This document shows positions 22,836 through 32,017 of a stretch of 64,000 nucleotides of DNA, piece after piece. The stretch is from Termitomyces sp. T153 (lineage: Eukaryota > Basidiomycota > Agaricomycetes > Agaricales > Lyophyllaceae). Position 1 is the stretch's first letter. Each line of letters starts with the position of its first letter. Both the position numbers and the translations under genes were made by a program. The notes under the pieces were generated by a model. It saw only the letters and a program-made list of their open reading frames with translations. It was not told the origin of the DNA and did not search any database. The stretch lies in NCBI GenBank assembly GCA_018296165.2, contig JACKQL020000005.1:1178001-1242000 (forward strand). Reading direction: 5' to 3'.

Positions 22836-23530
22836 CAAGAGGCACTAAGTCACTAGCACATGGTCAGTGGAGAATTTGGTAGCAAAAGGGGGAGAGGAAC
22901 TCTGTGGGTAAACTCAACTAGAGTAGAAATAAGGTCATTAGAGAGAGGTCACTAGCAAAACTGGATAAGCAAGGTGCTAAGGATAGCAAAAGGGGCATTA
23001 GCAAAAGGGAACAATAAGAAAACAAGACTAAACATAAGTGCTAGCACTAAGCATGGACTTGACAAAATAGTACCCTAAGATGTCACTGGAAAAACAAAAT
23101 GACAAGGATGCCAACTTGACAGAGAGAGTGCTAGAGCAATAGAAGAAGCTTTAGAGTCACAAGGCTTAGATCCAAAGTCTGGGGCTAATAACAAGGTATG
23201 ATTCTTTGATGTGATATAGAAAACATGACAGTATTTATAGTAAGTAAAAATAATGAAACCTAAAGGAGTTGATGATAGTGAACTGGTCACTAGTGACATA
23301 GGCAAGTCAGGAGGAATGGCTTGTGAAAGTCAATAACCCAAACTGTAGCTAAATTTGACACTTGGAATGATAGCTAATATGCCAGTCACTAGGATGTTGC
23401 ATAGTGAGGAAATATCACTAAATCAAAGAATGAGGAAACTGTGCCAATAATACCAAGAAAGGAATTATTATTAGTGACCTTGTTGGGAGGTTGCTAGAGG
23501 CTGCTAGGATTTGTAAAGGGAAAGTCATTT
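22836..23530 (-). repeat. Probable LTR-derived fragment
   Basis: Read on the minus strand it contains TATAAATACTGTC, several TAGTGAC and TAGCAC strings, and ACCCACAGAGTTCCTCTCCCCC, which resembles the closing part of the TGTAAG-type LTR. Limits and target duplication could not be found. The rest of 23531-23946 shows nothing recognisable. Confidence 0.35.
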
Positions 23531-23946
23531 GATGGGCTGGGAGTCTAGACCATATGTGACAAAGTCACATGGCCATTGCATCACATAGAAATTGGAAATT
23601 CTGGAAGTTTTTAAAACATATGAAAAGACAGAAATTGGTACTCAGTGAGAATAGAGTCTTATCAATTGCAAGGTGGGTTTTCTTGTCAATATTGTACAAC
23701 ATATTATTCATGTCCTAACAATCATCTTGTATGATGGCAATGCTATAATTGTGATATGGGAGGCTATTTTTATATTCTCCACCATACAATTCATGTCAGT
23801 TTTTTTGGTGGCATGACTAGGGTCAATGTTCTCAAGGATTATGAATGTGATGTATCATTGCAAAGGATGGTATAGTTCTCATGACTATGAATGAAGAAAT
23901 GACATAAAGGAGCAGGACTTACTGTAATCCACCCTTTCCATGCCAT

Positions 23947-25044
23947 TGTTATGATCTACTCCCAGACCTCTGGACCTCTTCCCAAGCCACCCTGCTACTC
24001 CAGACTCCCCACCAACACCCTCTTGACTCACCCTGACCTTTGTTCACCCATGATGCCTGCCCCAGCTAACTCTGACACTTCCTCAGTAAACTCTGATGGC
24101 CCCCTGGCAAACACTGACATGTTCCCTGCAGGCCCTGTCACTTCCCTTTCTCTTCCAAGCCCCTAGGCCCCTCCAACACTGTTTCTGATCCTGGTGTATG
24201 TTACTGACTTGTTACCACAACTTGTCTGACCAGTCCAGAACATCCTAAAAACTCTGGGGCAGTCCACATTCCCATCAGTTCCCATCAGAATATTGCTGCA
24301 GCCTGCCATCTGATCAGAACTGACACCTGTTGACCCTGCACAGCTCTAACAAGCCCCACCATCAGACCTGCAGTCCCTGGAGGAGTTCTTGTAGTTAGTA
24401 TATATAAATTGTAGAATAATATCTGCTATGGCAGTCTTAATATTACCTGTGGTTACTTGTTTCTCATTACATTCTGTATTTGTTATGTTTTCCAGTCTTT
24501 TCTACTTCTATCTCTCAACTTGTACTTCTCTCAATCTATTTCATTCTTGTCTTTGTCTTCTCTTGACTCTATCTCACCTTGTCTGCATCTATTTCCTTTC
24601 ACATGTGCCTAAGTTCCTTTCAACTTTAACTCCATTCCAAATCTCTGTTCATATCTTTATTCATGCCTTTACAACTCTAAAACATTTCCTATCTAACTCT
24701 GGACCTGCTCTGCAATCAACCCTGGAACACATCAACATTATTGATTTCCCATCAACCCCCTGGTCCCACTTTGTTGTTTGCATGGCCTCCACTTGCCCCA
24801 CATATTCAATACTTGCCTCCAGACTTGTGCATGATGCAACCCCAAGCCCAACCCTTGTTGTACCTAGTCTTGGACTTCCCCAGACCACCCCAGACTTGTT
24901 TGGACCACTCCCCCTAGCTTATCCTCACAAGTATCCAATGTCTGGACCTCCCAGGAATGCCAGGTTCTAAGTGCAGGACATCACATCTGCCTAGTAAGGA
25001 CTTGCCCAGTTAAGCTGAGCCTCTGTGGTCAGTGGAACCTGACA
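23947..25044 (+). repeat. Solo LTR of the element G family (LTR C)
   Basis: A 1098-bp LTR starting TGTTATGATC and ending CCTGACA, with a perfect 5-bp target duplication GCCAT at 23942-23946 and 25045-25049. The sense strand is plus: TATATATAAA near 24398 is followed by AGTCTTAATATTAC at 24433-24446. No element body is attached. A 180-codon open frame across it (24428-24970) is a by-product of stop-poor LTR sequence. Confidence 0.87.
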
Positions 25045-25429
25045 GCCATTGGATATTGATCATAGTGCTAACAGACATCCTGAAACTACTAATACAAATT
25101 ACAATGAAATAATCAGTATTGATGTGCAAATGGAAATGGCCAGAAATACATTTCCATCACTGGATCTGCTTGCAGATCCACCAACACATTCAATGTGAAC
25201 ACAGTTCTTCCAGTGAATCCATCACTGCTGGCAGTGGATCTGCTATGCAATCTATTATTGCAGATGGACTGTTGCAGATGGACACTGTTGCAGATGGACT
25301 GGACACTGGACTTTCAGTTTTCATTGATAGATCTAGTGTATAATCCATATAATCCATCAGATTATATGATGGTATAGTTGACTCAAGTAGACAAAGGACA
25401 GAAACAGGACCATGTTATATCCAGGAACA

Positions 25430-25430
25430 A

Positions 25431-25467
<37 letters not shown>

Positions 25468-25550
25468 ACAGAGAGGAGAAAACAGGGGGAAGCAAGTAAG
25501 TCCTTCTACCCTCATATATCATATACAAAGAGTCAGCAGATATATGTGAG
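25430..25550 (-). repeat. Left LTR part of element F, with a (GA)n microsatellite
   Basis: AACAGAGAGGAGAAAACAGG, AAGCAAGTAAGTCCTTCTACC, CTCATATAT and GAGTCAGCAGATATATG are shared in order with 31145-31250. A (GA)n run of about 14 units (25434-25461) occupies the same place as the (GA)n run in the right copy, so the microsatellite was part of the LTR. Outer limits are not clear. Bases 25050-25430 show only a short CTGTTGCAGATGGAC-type repeat near 25258-25300. Confidence 0.62.
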
Positions 25551-25829
25551 AAATAAGGTTCTGTCAAAAATAACAACATCAGTAAGTAGTAATCCATGGG
25601 ATTACACCCCTTCCCAGACAAAATTTTTTTGCTGTATAAGAAAGGAAAAATTGTCAGTAAGTAGCAAGGAAACAAACTGCTCACATGGGTGTGTCAAAAA
25701 CCCAGTGGGAAAAGCCACTGGTGGCAGGAACATGAAGAAAAAGCACCAAACAATCATTTTCCTCCATCCCTGCCAGTCATACATCAAGTGCTTTATTGCT
25801 TTATTAGTTTCTACCTCCTTACCTGGAAG

Positions 25830-25976
25830 CCATTCATCATGTTCAGGCCTAAATCCAACATCCCTAACAAGATATTGATAACCACATCTCCACTTCTGAC
25901 AATCAACAATCCTATCCACAAGGAACTCATTATGACCAGTGTCAGGAGTGAAGACAGGAGATGGCTCAACTGTCAC
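25830..25976 (-). pseudogene. Chromodomain of element F
   Basis: The minus strand reads NEFLVDRIVDCQKWRCGYQY and then LVRDVGFRPEHDEWLPGKEV. This is the chromodomain pattern of chromovirus integrase tails (LVRWKGFGPEHDEWLPGxEL). Such domains bind modified histone H3 and bias integration to heterochromatin. One aromatic cage residue (W of LVRW) is Asp here, so binding is doubtful. The open frame runs on as non-homologous sequence to 25602. Confidence 0.8.
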
Positions 25977-26251
25977 ACAGTCAGGAAATCATTCTCCATG
26001 AAATGTAGTAGCTTTGAAGCATGATACTGCACAAATTTCTCATCACAATCTGGGCAGAAGACTGTCACATTCAAAGATGCTAGATGCATGGCTGTGATAT
26101 GGAATAGGCCATCATATTGAGGCAGAAATTTTGCCACTCATTTTCTCTTGTTACATTTCAAATGACAGCAACTGTCTCTTGTTGACACCAGTACACAATT
26201 GCCCATGCAGAAAGAGAAATTGTCTTCTTGCAGCCTATTGGCTTGCACAGC

Positions 26252-26630
26252 CTATTGGATCCTAGCCTGTACCAGGTTGCCTTGTGTGGTCAATGTTTCT
26301 AGGCAGTGCCAATCCAGCACTTCCCATGTGCCCAATTCATTGGCAGCAACATCTGTCCCCATGGGCAGTAAGGGGGGTACAATTCTTAGTGAGCAACCCA
26401 TCTGCAATTGGAAGGGCAAGTAACCTGTCAATTTGTTGGCAGTATTCATAATTTTGAAATGTATACAAGGCAAGGGCCAACACTAGCCCTGCTGGTTACA
26501 ATCCACATGAAATTGCAGTGCCTGGTTAATTGTCTTATTCAACCTCTTCCTTACACCATCCATCTGAGGATGATATGCCATAGACATTTTCACATAGATG
26601 TCCATCAATTTCATTAAATGTTGCTAGAAT
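26252..26630 (-). pseudogene. C-terminal integrase of element F, left of the insertion
   Basis: The minus strand reads a KFWQHLM-like segment (with stop), MAYHPQMDGVRKRLNKTINQ, then HFKIMNTANKLTGYLPFQLQ. AYHPQxDG..ER.N is the hallmark around the catalytic Glu of gypsy integrases; here the Glu position reads Lys (VRKRLN for the usual SERTN), so the catalytic Glu is lost. The first part of the core lies at 27071-27876. Confidence 0.8.
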
Positions 26631-27073
26631 TTTGGGACAACATCCTGTCTTCATGTATGACAGTACCCAGGCTATTTTCAATGCATCAGAGTCAAAGGCA
26701 TCCCTACTGAGGTGGGTGTAGGTGAGGCAGGACTGAAGGAATTGTTCCCTGCCAGAGTGGGTGCCATCATATGCATCTGGTAGCATGGGGCATGGGATCT
26801 GCAGCTGTAGGGTTGTAGGGTCACTGGAGCTGCAGAAAGAGGTGCAGACATGGTCAGGGCTGGTTCTGCAGCTAGGGGAGGTGCAGGGGTAGGAGTTAGG
26901 CATTTGAGCAGTGCTTGGAGTGATTAGGAGATGAGATCTGTAGTTTGATGGAGGGTGGCTTCAACTCACATCCTTACAGTGTAGGAAATCTGCTTGGTGA
27001 GAAGGATGCAATCTGTGCAAGCAACACAAGTAGTGCAGGGATAGTACTAGCAGTGTTGTTGGCAGGTATTTTT
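26630..27073 (-). mobile_element. Foreign gag fragment inserted in element F integrase
   Basis: About 430 bp separate the two halves of the integrase core, and TTTTGGGACAA is present at both ends (26630-26640 and 27070-27080). The insert, in the same strand, encodes gag of another gypsy family: PDAYDGTHSGREQFLQSCLT, then DALKIAWVLSYMKTG right at its end. No poly(A) or LTR is visible, so it is a partial retro-copy or a repair-templated insertion. Confidence 0.68.
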
Positions 27074-27876
27074 GGGACAAACAGCTTATCATAGTCACAA
27101 ACAATATTTAACAGCAGACCATTTTCACAGTACTAGTGCTCAAAAAACAGCTCTGCCAGTTCTATTGCAGTTAAGCTTGTGTGAGTTGGAATGATATGGA
27201 CATCAGAGTGCAGCCAATCTGTCATGGAAAGGATACAGTTGAACTCCTTATCCTTGGGTAATGGCCCAATTCAATCCATTGCAACTGAGTTGCACCAACC
27301 ATCTGGAATTGGTAAGGGATGCAGTGGTCTCATGGGCCACACAGTTGAAGAGTTGAACTGCTGACAATCAAGCTGGATATATCCCATTTCCAGATCCTGC
27401 TGCATCTTTGGACAGTAATAACATTCCTGCAGGGCTTTGTATGCTTTATGAAAACCAAAATGTCCTAGGGCATCATGTGCCAAATAGAAAATACATTTCT
27501 GCACTGAACCATGTTGAGGTATTATCAATAGTGACCCCAGAAACCAAAGACCTTCTTGACATGTCAGGGATGGCATACCACATGCTGCTGCTAACAAATC
27601 TGTACACCAAGGGTCTGACTTGTAACTAGCCTTGATCTCATCAGAAATGTCCTTCTCAATATCCATGAGAATCTGAGTGGGTGTCATGATTGATGCAACT
27701 CTATTTGGCTCAAAGTGTGCAAGAGAAAATGTGGCTGAAAAGGGTGACTGATGACCCACCAGCAAGATAGCTCCAATGCAAGCTGAAATAATGCCATCAT
27801 CATGCATAGCTGCTATGAGATCTGGTGCTGCACCAACTGCTGTGGCAAAATTTGGCAGATCATAGGGCAAGCACAA
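27071..27876 (-). pseudogene. RNase H to integrase linker, HHCC domain and first part of the core, element F
   Basis: The open stretch 27271-27876 holds the pre-integrase linker (SDPWCTDLL, GLWFLGSLLIIPQ), the zinc region HDALGHFGFHKAYKALQECYY, and CQQFNSSTVWPMRPLHPLPIP at the core entry. Leftward, SMTDWLHSDVHIIPTHTSLT and LFFEH with a TAG follow up to the insertion. The first catalytic Asp lies in the MD at the open frame's end. The usual paired Cys of the zinc site are partly lost (QLDCQQ). Confidence 0.8.
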
Positions 27877-27899
27877 CAGTACATCAACAACTGTATATC

Positions 27900-29190
27900 C
27901 TGGCCCTTAACATATACCATTCAACAGTCATATTGTAAGAGGAACTCCATCCATTGTGCTTGCTAATGTGACAGATCACATTGTTTTCCAAAATTCAGAA
28001 GTGTCTTGTGGTCAATGAACACAACAAACATTGTACCATACAGATCTGCCCACCACTTATGCAGCCCCCACACAATGGCAGCAATTCCTTCTCATGCACT
28101 GAGTAGTTCAGCTCCACACCTTTGAAGGTTTCACTCTTGAATGCCACAGGTCACACAGTTTCCATGTCTCCTCAAACAACAGGACCACACCCAACTGGAA
28201 ATCACCTGCATCTATCATTACATAGATAGCTTTTGAAGAATCTGAGTGATTGATTGTTGTTATGCACTCTCAGCTAATGACAATCTCTTTTATTGCATCA
28301 AAGGTGTGTTGGTGTCTAGCTGACCACTTTGGAAACTTCAGATTACAATTATGAGTAGTCAACTTGTGCAGGACACCAGTGTATTTGGCCAGACATGGCA
28401 AAAAAATTGCAATGTACCTTACTAGTCCCAGGAAAGCATGAACATCCCTAGCAGCCAAAGGTACTGGCCAGTCCAGAACCTGCTCAACCTTTGTGTTATC
28501 CATCTCAATGCCCTTTGCCAAGATATGATGACCAAAAAATCAATGACTAACTGACACAAATGGCACTTCTTTAAATTTACAAACAAGGGTGCATCCTACA
28601 GCACTTGCAAGACCTTTCAAATGTTTGCATGATGTTCCCTACAGTGTCTGACCAGATAACAATATTGTCCAGATACATGTAACAAAATTGTCCAATGTAG
28701 TGCCATAAAGCAGATGTGAAGCACCACTGATGGATTGCTGGTGCATTTCTGAGATTTATAGGCATCACCAACTATTCATATAACCCAAAAAGTGTAGTGA
28801 CCACTGCCAGTGGAATATGATCTGGGTGCATTGATATCTGAAAAAACACATTTGTCAAGTCAATGACTGCAAAAATCTTTCCCTTAGTGCAATCATGCAG
28901 AATGTCCTCCATACAAGGCAATGGGCAGTTGTCTGGAATTGTGTTTGCATTCAACTCATGGAAATCATTTACTCACCATGGTGGTGCCATTGGATCTGCT
29001 TTGGGAATTATAAATGCTGGCAATGCAAATGGAAACAATGAAGGGCAGATGTGTCCTGCAGCCAAATGTTCCTCAATTAGCACTTTCCAAGCATCTTTGT
29101 ATTTTTGTGGGCATTGATATGAACAGGTCTTTTTAGTCTGATTTGCATCTCTAAGACAAATCTCTGCAAGAACATCCAGAGGCAGATCTC
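27900..29190 (-). pseudogene. Reverse transcriptase and RNase H of element F
   Basis: RT blocks on the minus strand: DNCPLPCMEDILHD, GKIFAVIDLTNVFFQISMHP, VMPINLRNAPAIHQW, YMYLDNIVIWSD and DWPVPLAARDVHAFLGLVRY. The catalytic second Asp is Asn (AAT at 28664-28666, expected GAT after GAC). RNase H keeps FVVFIDHKTLLNF near 28000-28040 with its Asp. Frames are broken between blocks. Elements F and G have thus lost the same RT residue. Confidence 0.85.
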
Positions 29191-29407
29191 ATGCATGTGC
29201 AATCAGCTCAAAAACATCTCTGAACTCCAACTTAGCCATTATATCATATGAGGCATATGACCCTTGCAATGCAAGTTCCTCAATCCATTCATGGACAGCA
29301 GGAATAGGATTAACCTCTGCAACAGGCTCAAACAGTTCCAACCATTCCACCATCTCCAAACAATGGGCACAGATAGAAGTCAACTCCTTAATCATTTCTT
29401 TCTGATT

Positions 29408-31070
29408 TCAGAGGGTTTGCTGGAACTTCTTATGCATTGGCACAAACTTGCATACTGGGGATGGCATGATTGGGGCTGGGTGCAGTAAATTGTAGCCATT
29501 TTGTTTGTCAACCTTAGTACCAGCTTCTACATCTGTAACAATAAAATTTGACTTTTGGAATGGGAGATCAAGAATCATAGGGGCACACAATCCTGGAGCA
29601 ATTATGGTTTGTAAGGTACAAGAAGTCCAAGACTGATCTAACAATGTAACAGAAACCTTGCAAAATTCAGAGTGTCATACTTTGTTTTGTACCCTCTTTT
29701 TGGGCCACATCAATCATCAATGGCTTATGCAACAAGCAGCAACAGATACTCAGATGCTTGACTGAACCTGCATCAATCAGAACAAGATGTGAGCCCAAGT
29801 TAATCAACATAGAAATAGTGATAGGAAATTCCACATTCAGTCCATCAATACATGTGTTCCACATAAAATGTGACACAGTCAGGGAGGCAGTGCTTACCAA
29901 GTCTTCCAACCCAGACAGTGAACCATTATCAGCATACACCTCTCTTTTCAGAGAATCAGAAAAAACAGCAACAACAGTCTCAATAGATGTGGGCAAGTTG
30001 ATTGTCCACATGGAAGTGGATGCAACAGAAGTGACAACAGCAATGGGAACAGTGGTCTTCAGAGCTAAAGGTTTTGCCATGTGGGCATGCACTGCCTTAT
30101 GTGCATCAACAACAGATTGAGTGATTGGTTGATATGTTGTTACATCAGGGAACCCATTCTTGCAATCATTGGATACATGTCCAGAAGATGGAATCCAACA
30201 CTTAGAATATCCCTTGTTCATGGACAGAAGCTTCTTCTCCTCTAGCATCAGGCTAGGGAGGCAGAGAACAGATCCTGCTGCCATATTCACAGTTGGGACA
30301 GAGGTAGCTCAAGGCAGTACATTATATTTTGATGTTGTGAGCAGAGGTCTCTTAGTGGCTTGCACCACTTCATTCACAATCTCTTGCTGTCTCTTCTCAG
30401 CAAAGTGATGGCCATTATCAATAACATGAATTGCCTCTAACCATTTCTAGAAATCTTTCAGAAAGTTGACATTCTTGTCCTTGTACAATTGGTGTAACAT
30501 GGGATCCATCCTAGCTTTCAGCAGCATACACATTGTCTCCAAGTCTACATGATCTGTCCCAAAGAGCAACAAATTATCCTTTTGCAGTTTGTTGGCAAAA
30601 TTCCAAAATGTTGTCTTTGTCAGATTGAATAGGGCAGCAAAGATACAAACATTGAGATCCTCCTCCCAGCCTGGGGTCATATATCTATCCTTCAACTCAA
30701 CCAAAAACTTCTCAAAGGACAAACCAAGCACACACTGACATTTGGCACTGATCCAATCACAATTCAGGGGTCTATCAATGCTGTATATACACATCAAACT
30801 CAGTCCTTTTCTGCTGCCTCTTTTGTTTGGAAGAAATCCATTGAGTAATCCACAAAGTTCCAAAAAAATCTCAGGTGTGAGGTCTCCTTCAGGTACCACA
30901 GGTGGTTTGTCAGACCCTTTTTCTTCACAAATAGATAACAGCAGAGCTTCCATTTGGTGCAGTGTTGGGGTACAAGACAATTTATAATCAGAAGAGTCAG
31001 AAGAAGAATCTGACGAGGATGGGCATGGAGAGCCAATAGTTGAAGGAGGGATTAAGGACAGTGGAGACAA
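29408..31070 (-). pseudogene. gag and protease of element F
   Basis: Gag is open from about 31070 to 30447 (LTPEIFLELCGLLNGFL, then SFEKFLVELKDRYMTPGWEE and ALFNLTKTTFWNFANKLQKDN). The next open frame (30290-29667) starts with a damaged zinc knuckle (CWIPSSGHVSNDC) and ends in the protease: LINLGSHLVLI stands for the usual LIDxGSH, with Asp to Asn at the active site. IIAPGLCAPMILDLPF (about 29600) is the protease end. No ATG is visible at the gag start. Confidence 0.78.
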
Positions 31071-31107
31071 CTAGTTGAAGGAGGGATTAAGGACAGTGGA
31101 GACAACT
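31038..31107. repeat. 35-bp perfect tandem duplication at the gag start of element F
   Basis: The 35-base unit starting AGTTGAAGGAGGGATTAAGG is present twice without mismatch, 31038-31072 and 31073-31107. It spans the presumed gag start and may have moved the original start codon. Confidence 0.9.
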
Positions 31108-31144
31108 GTGGTAGGCATTTAGCCCTGCTCTACATAGTCAAGGA

Positions 31145-31147
31145 GCT

Positions 31148-31179
<32 letters not shown>

Positions 31180-31250
31180 ACAGAGGGGAGAAAATGGAGG
31201 GAAACAAGTAAGTCCTTCTACCCTCATATATGAAGAGTCAGCAGATATAT
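31145..31250 (-). repeat. Right LTR part of element F
   Basis: Matches 25430-25550 in order, including a (GA)n run (31148-31173), the AAGTAAGTCCTTCTACCC block and GAGTCAGCAGATATATG. The true LTR length could not be set. Bases 31251-31980 contain no gene I can recognise; CpG becomes frequent again from about 31985. Confidence 0.6.
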
Positions 31251-32017
31251 GCCTACCTTACATGCTGAAATTTTGGCTAGACTTCAGATACTAGAAGAGG
31301 AGCAACAGGAACTAGAGGATGATGACACTCGAGGGTAGAGAAGTGCCTCTGGAAGGAGTGCCAATTGAAAATATTCCATCTTATGGGACCCCAACAGATG
31401 GCTTCCATTGCCTCATTCCCAAGGGGTCAGTTTAGAAATCTGCTGATACCATTTACAATGATACAATGTTGGAGGGTGGTCAAGTTCATCTGCTGATAGT
31501 GTTTGCAATGACACAATGTAATATTTCTGCAGAGCTGTTATGGACATAAAGCTGTTGACTTTCCACTACAATGCAGAGGACTCTGCTTGGCACATACCAT
31601 ACAAAACAAGTGCCACTCCAACATATGACATGTGCACTTATAGTACCCTACCCTGATTTTGCCAAGACGTTAGACCAGATGGCAAGTCATTGAACAGTCA
31701 CCAGCACTCTGCTGCATTGCTTTATTATTTTTCTCAGATCTCCAGCAAGGGAATGCTAAAGGGACATGCGGTGAATCAATTGCACATAACATTGACAGTG
31801 GACTGCTTGGAGATACTCTCAAGGTGCTTGCTCGGTGCCATAAAAATGAGGTATATTAGTTGAACAAATCTTGGTTTATATATTTCGACAAGAATCTTTT
31901 AATAGCAAAATTTAAGAAACTGAAGTGGTCCCTACCAGGCTTTAGAAGTTCGACAGCATATCCTTGATTTGAAATCTGAATACACCTAGCACCTAACATC
32001 TCACGACTGTCTCAAAA

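Larger units (their letters stand above)
25430..31250 (-). mobile_element. Ty3/gypsy chromovirus 'element F' with an insertion in integrase
   Basis: Read right to left: LTR-like end (about 31145-31250), gag, protease, RT, RNase H, integrase with its HHCC region, and a chromodomain close to the left LTR-like end (about 25430-25550). All parts contain stops, so it is dead. The RT active site is changed (YLDN). The integrase core is split by a 430-bp foreign gag fragment. It differs in family from elements G and N. Confidence 0.82.

Noticed and set aside
24428..24970. 180-codon plus-strand frame
   Set aside because: It lies wholly within a solo LTR with target duplications and starts near the predicted transcript start; it is not conserved as a frame in the other LTR copies.
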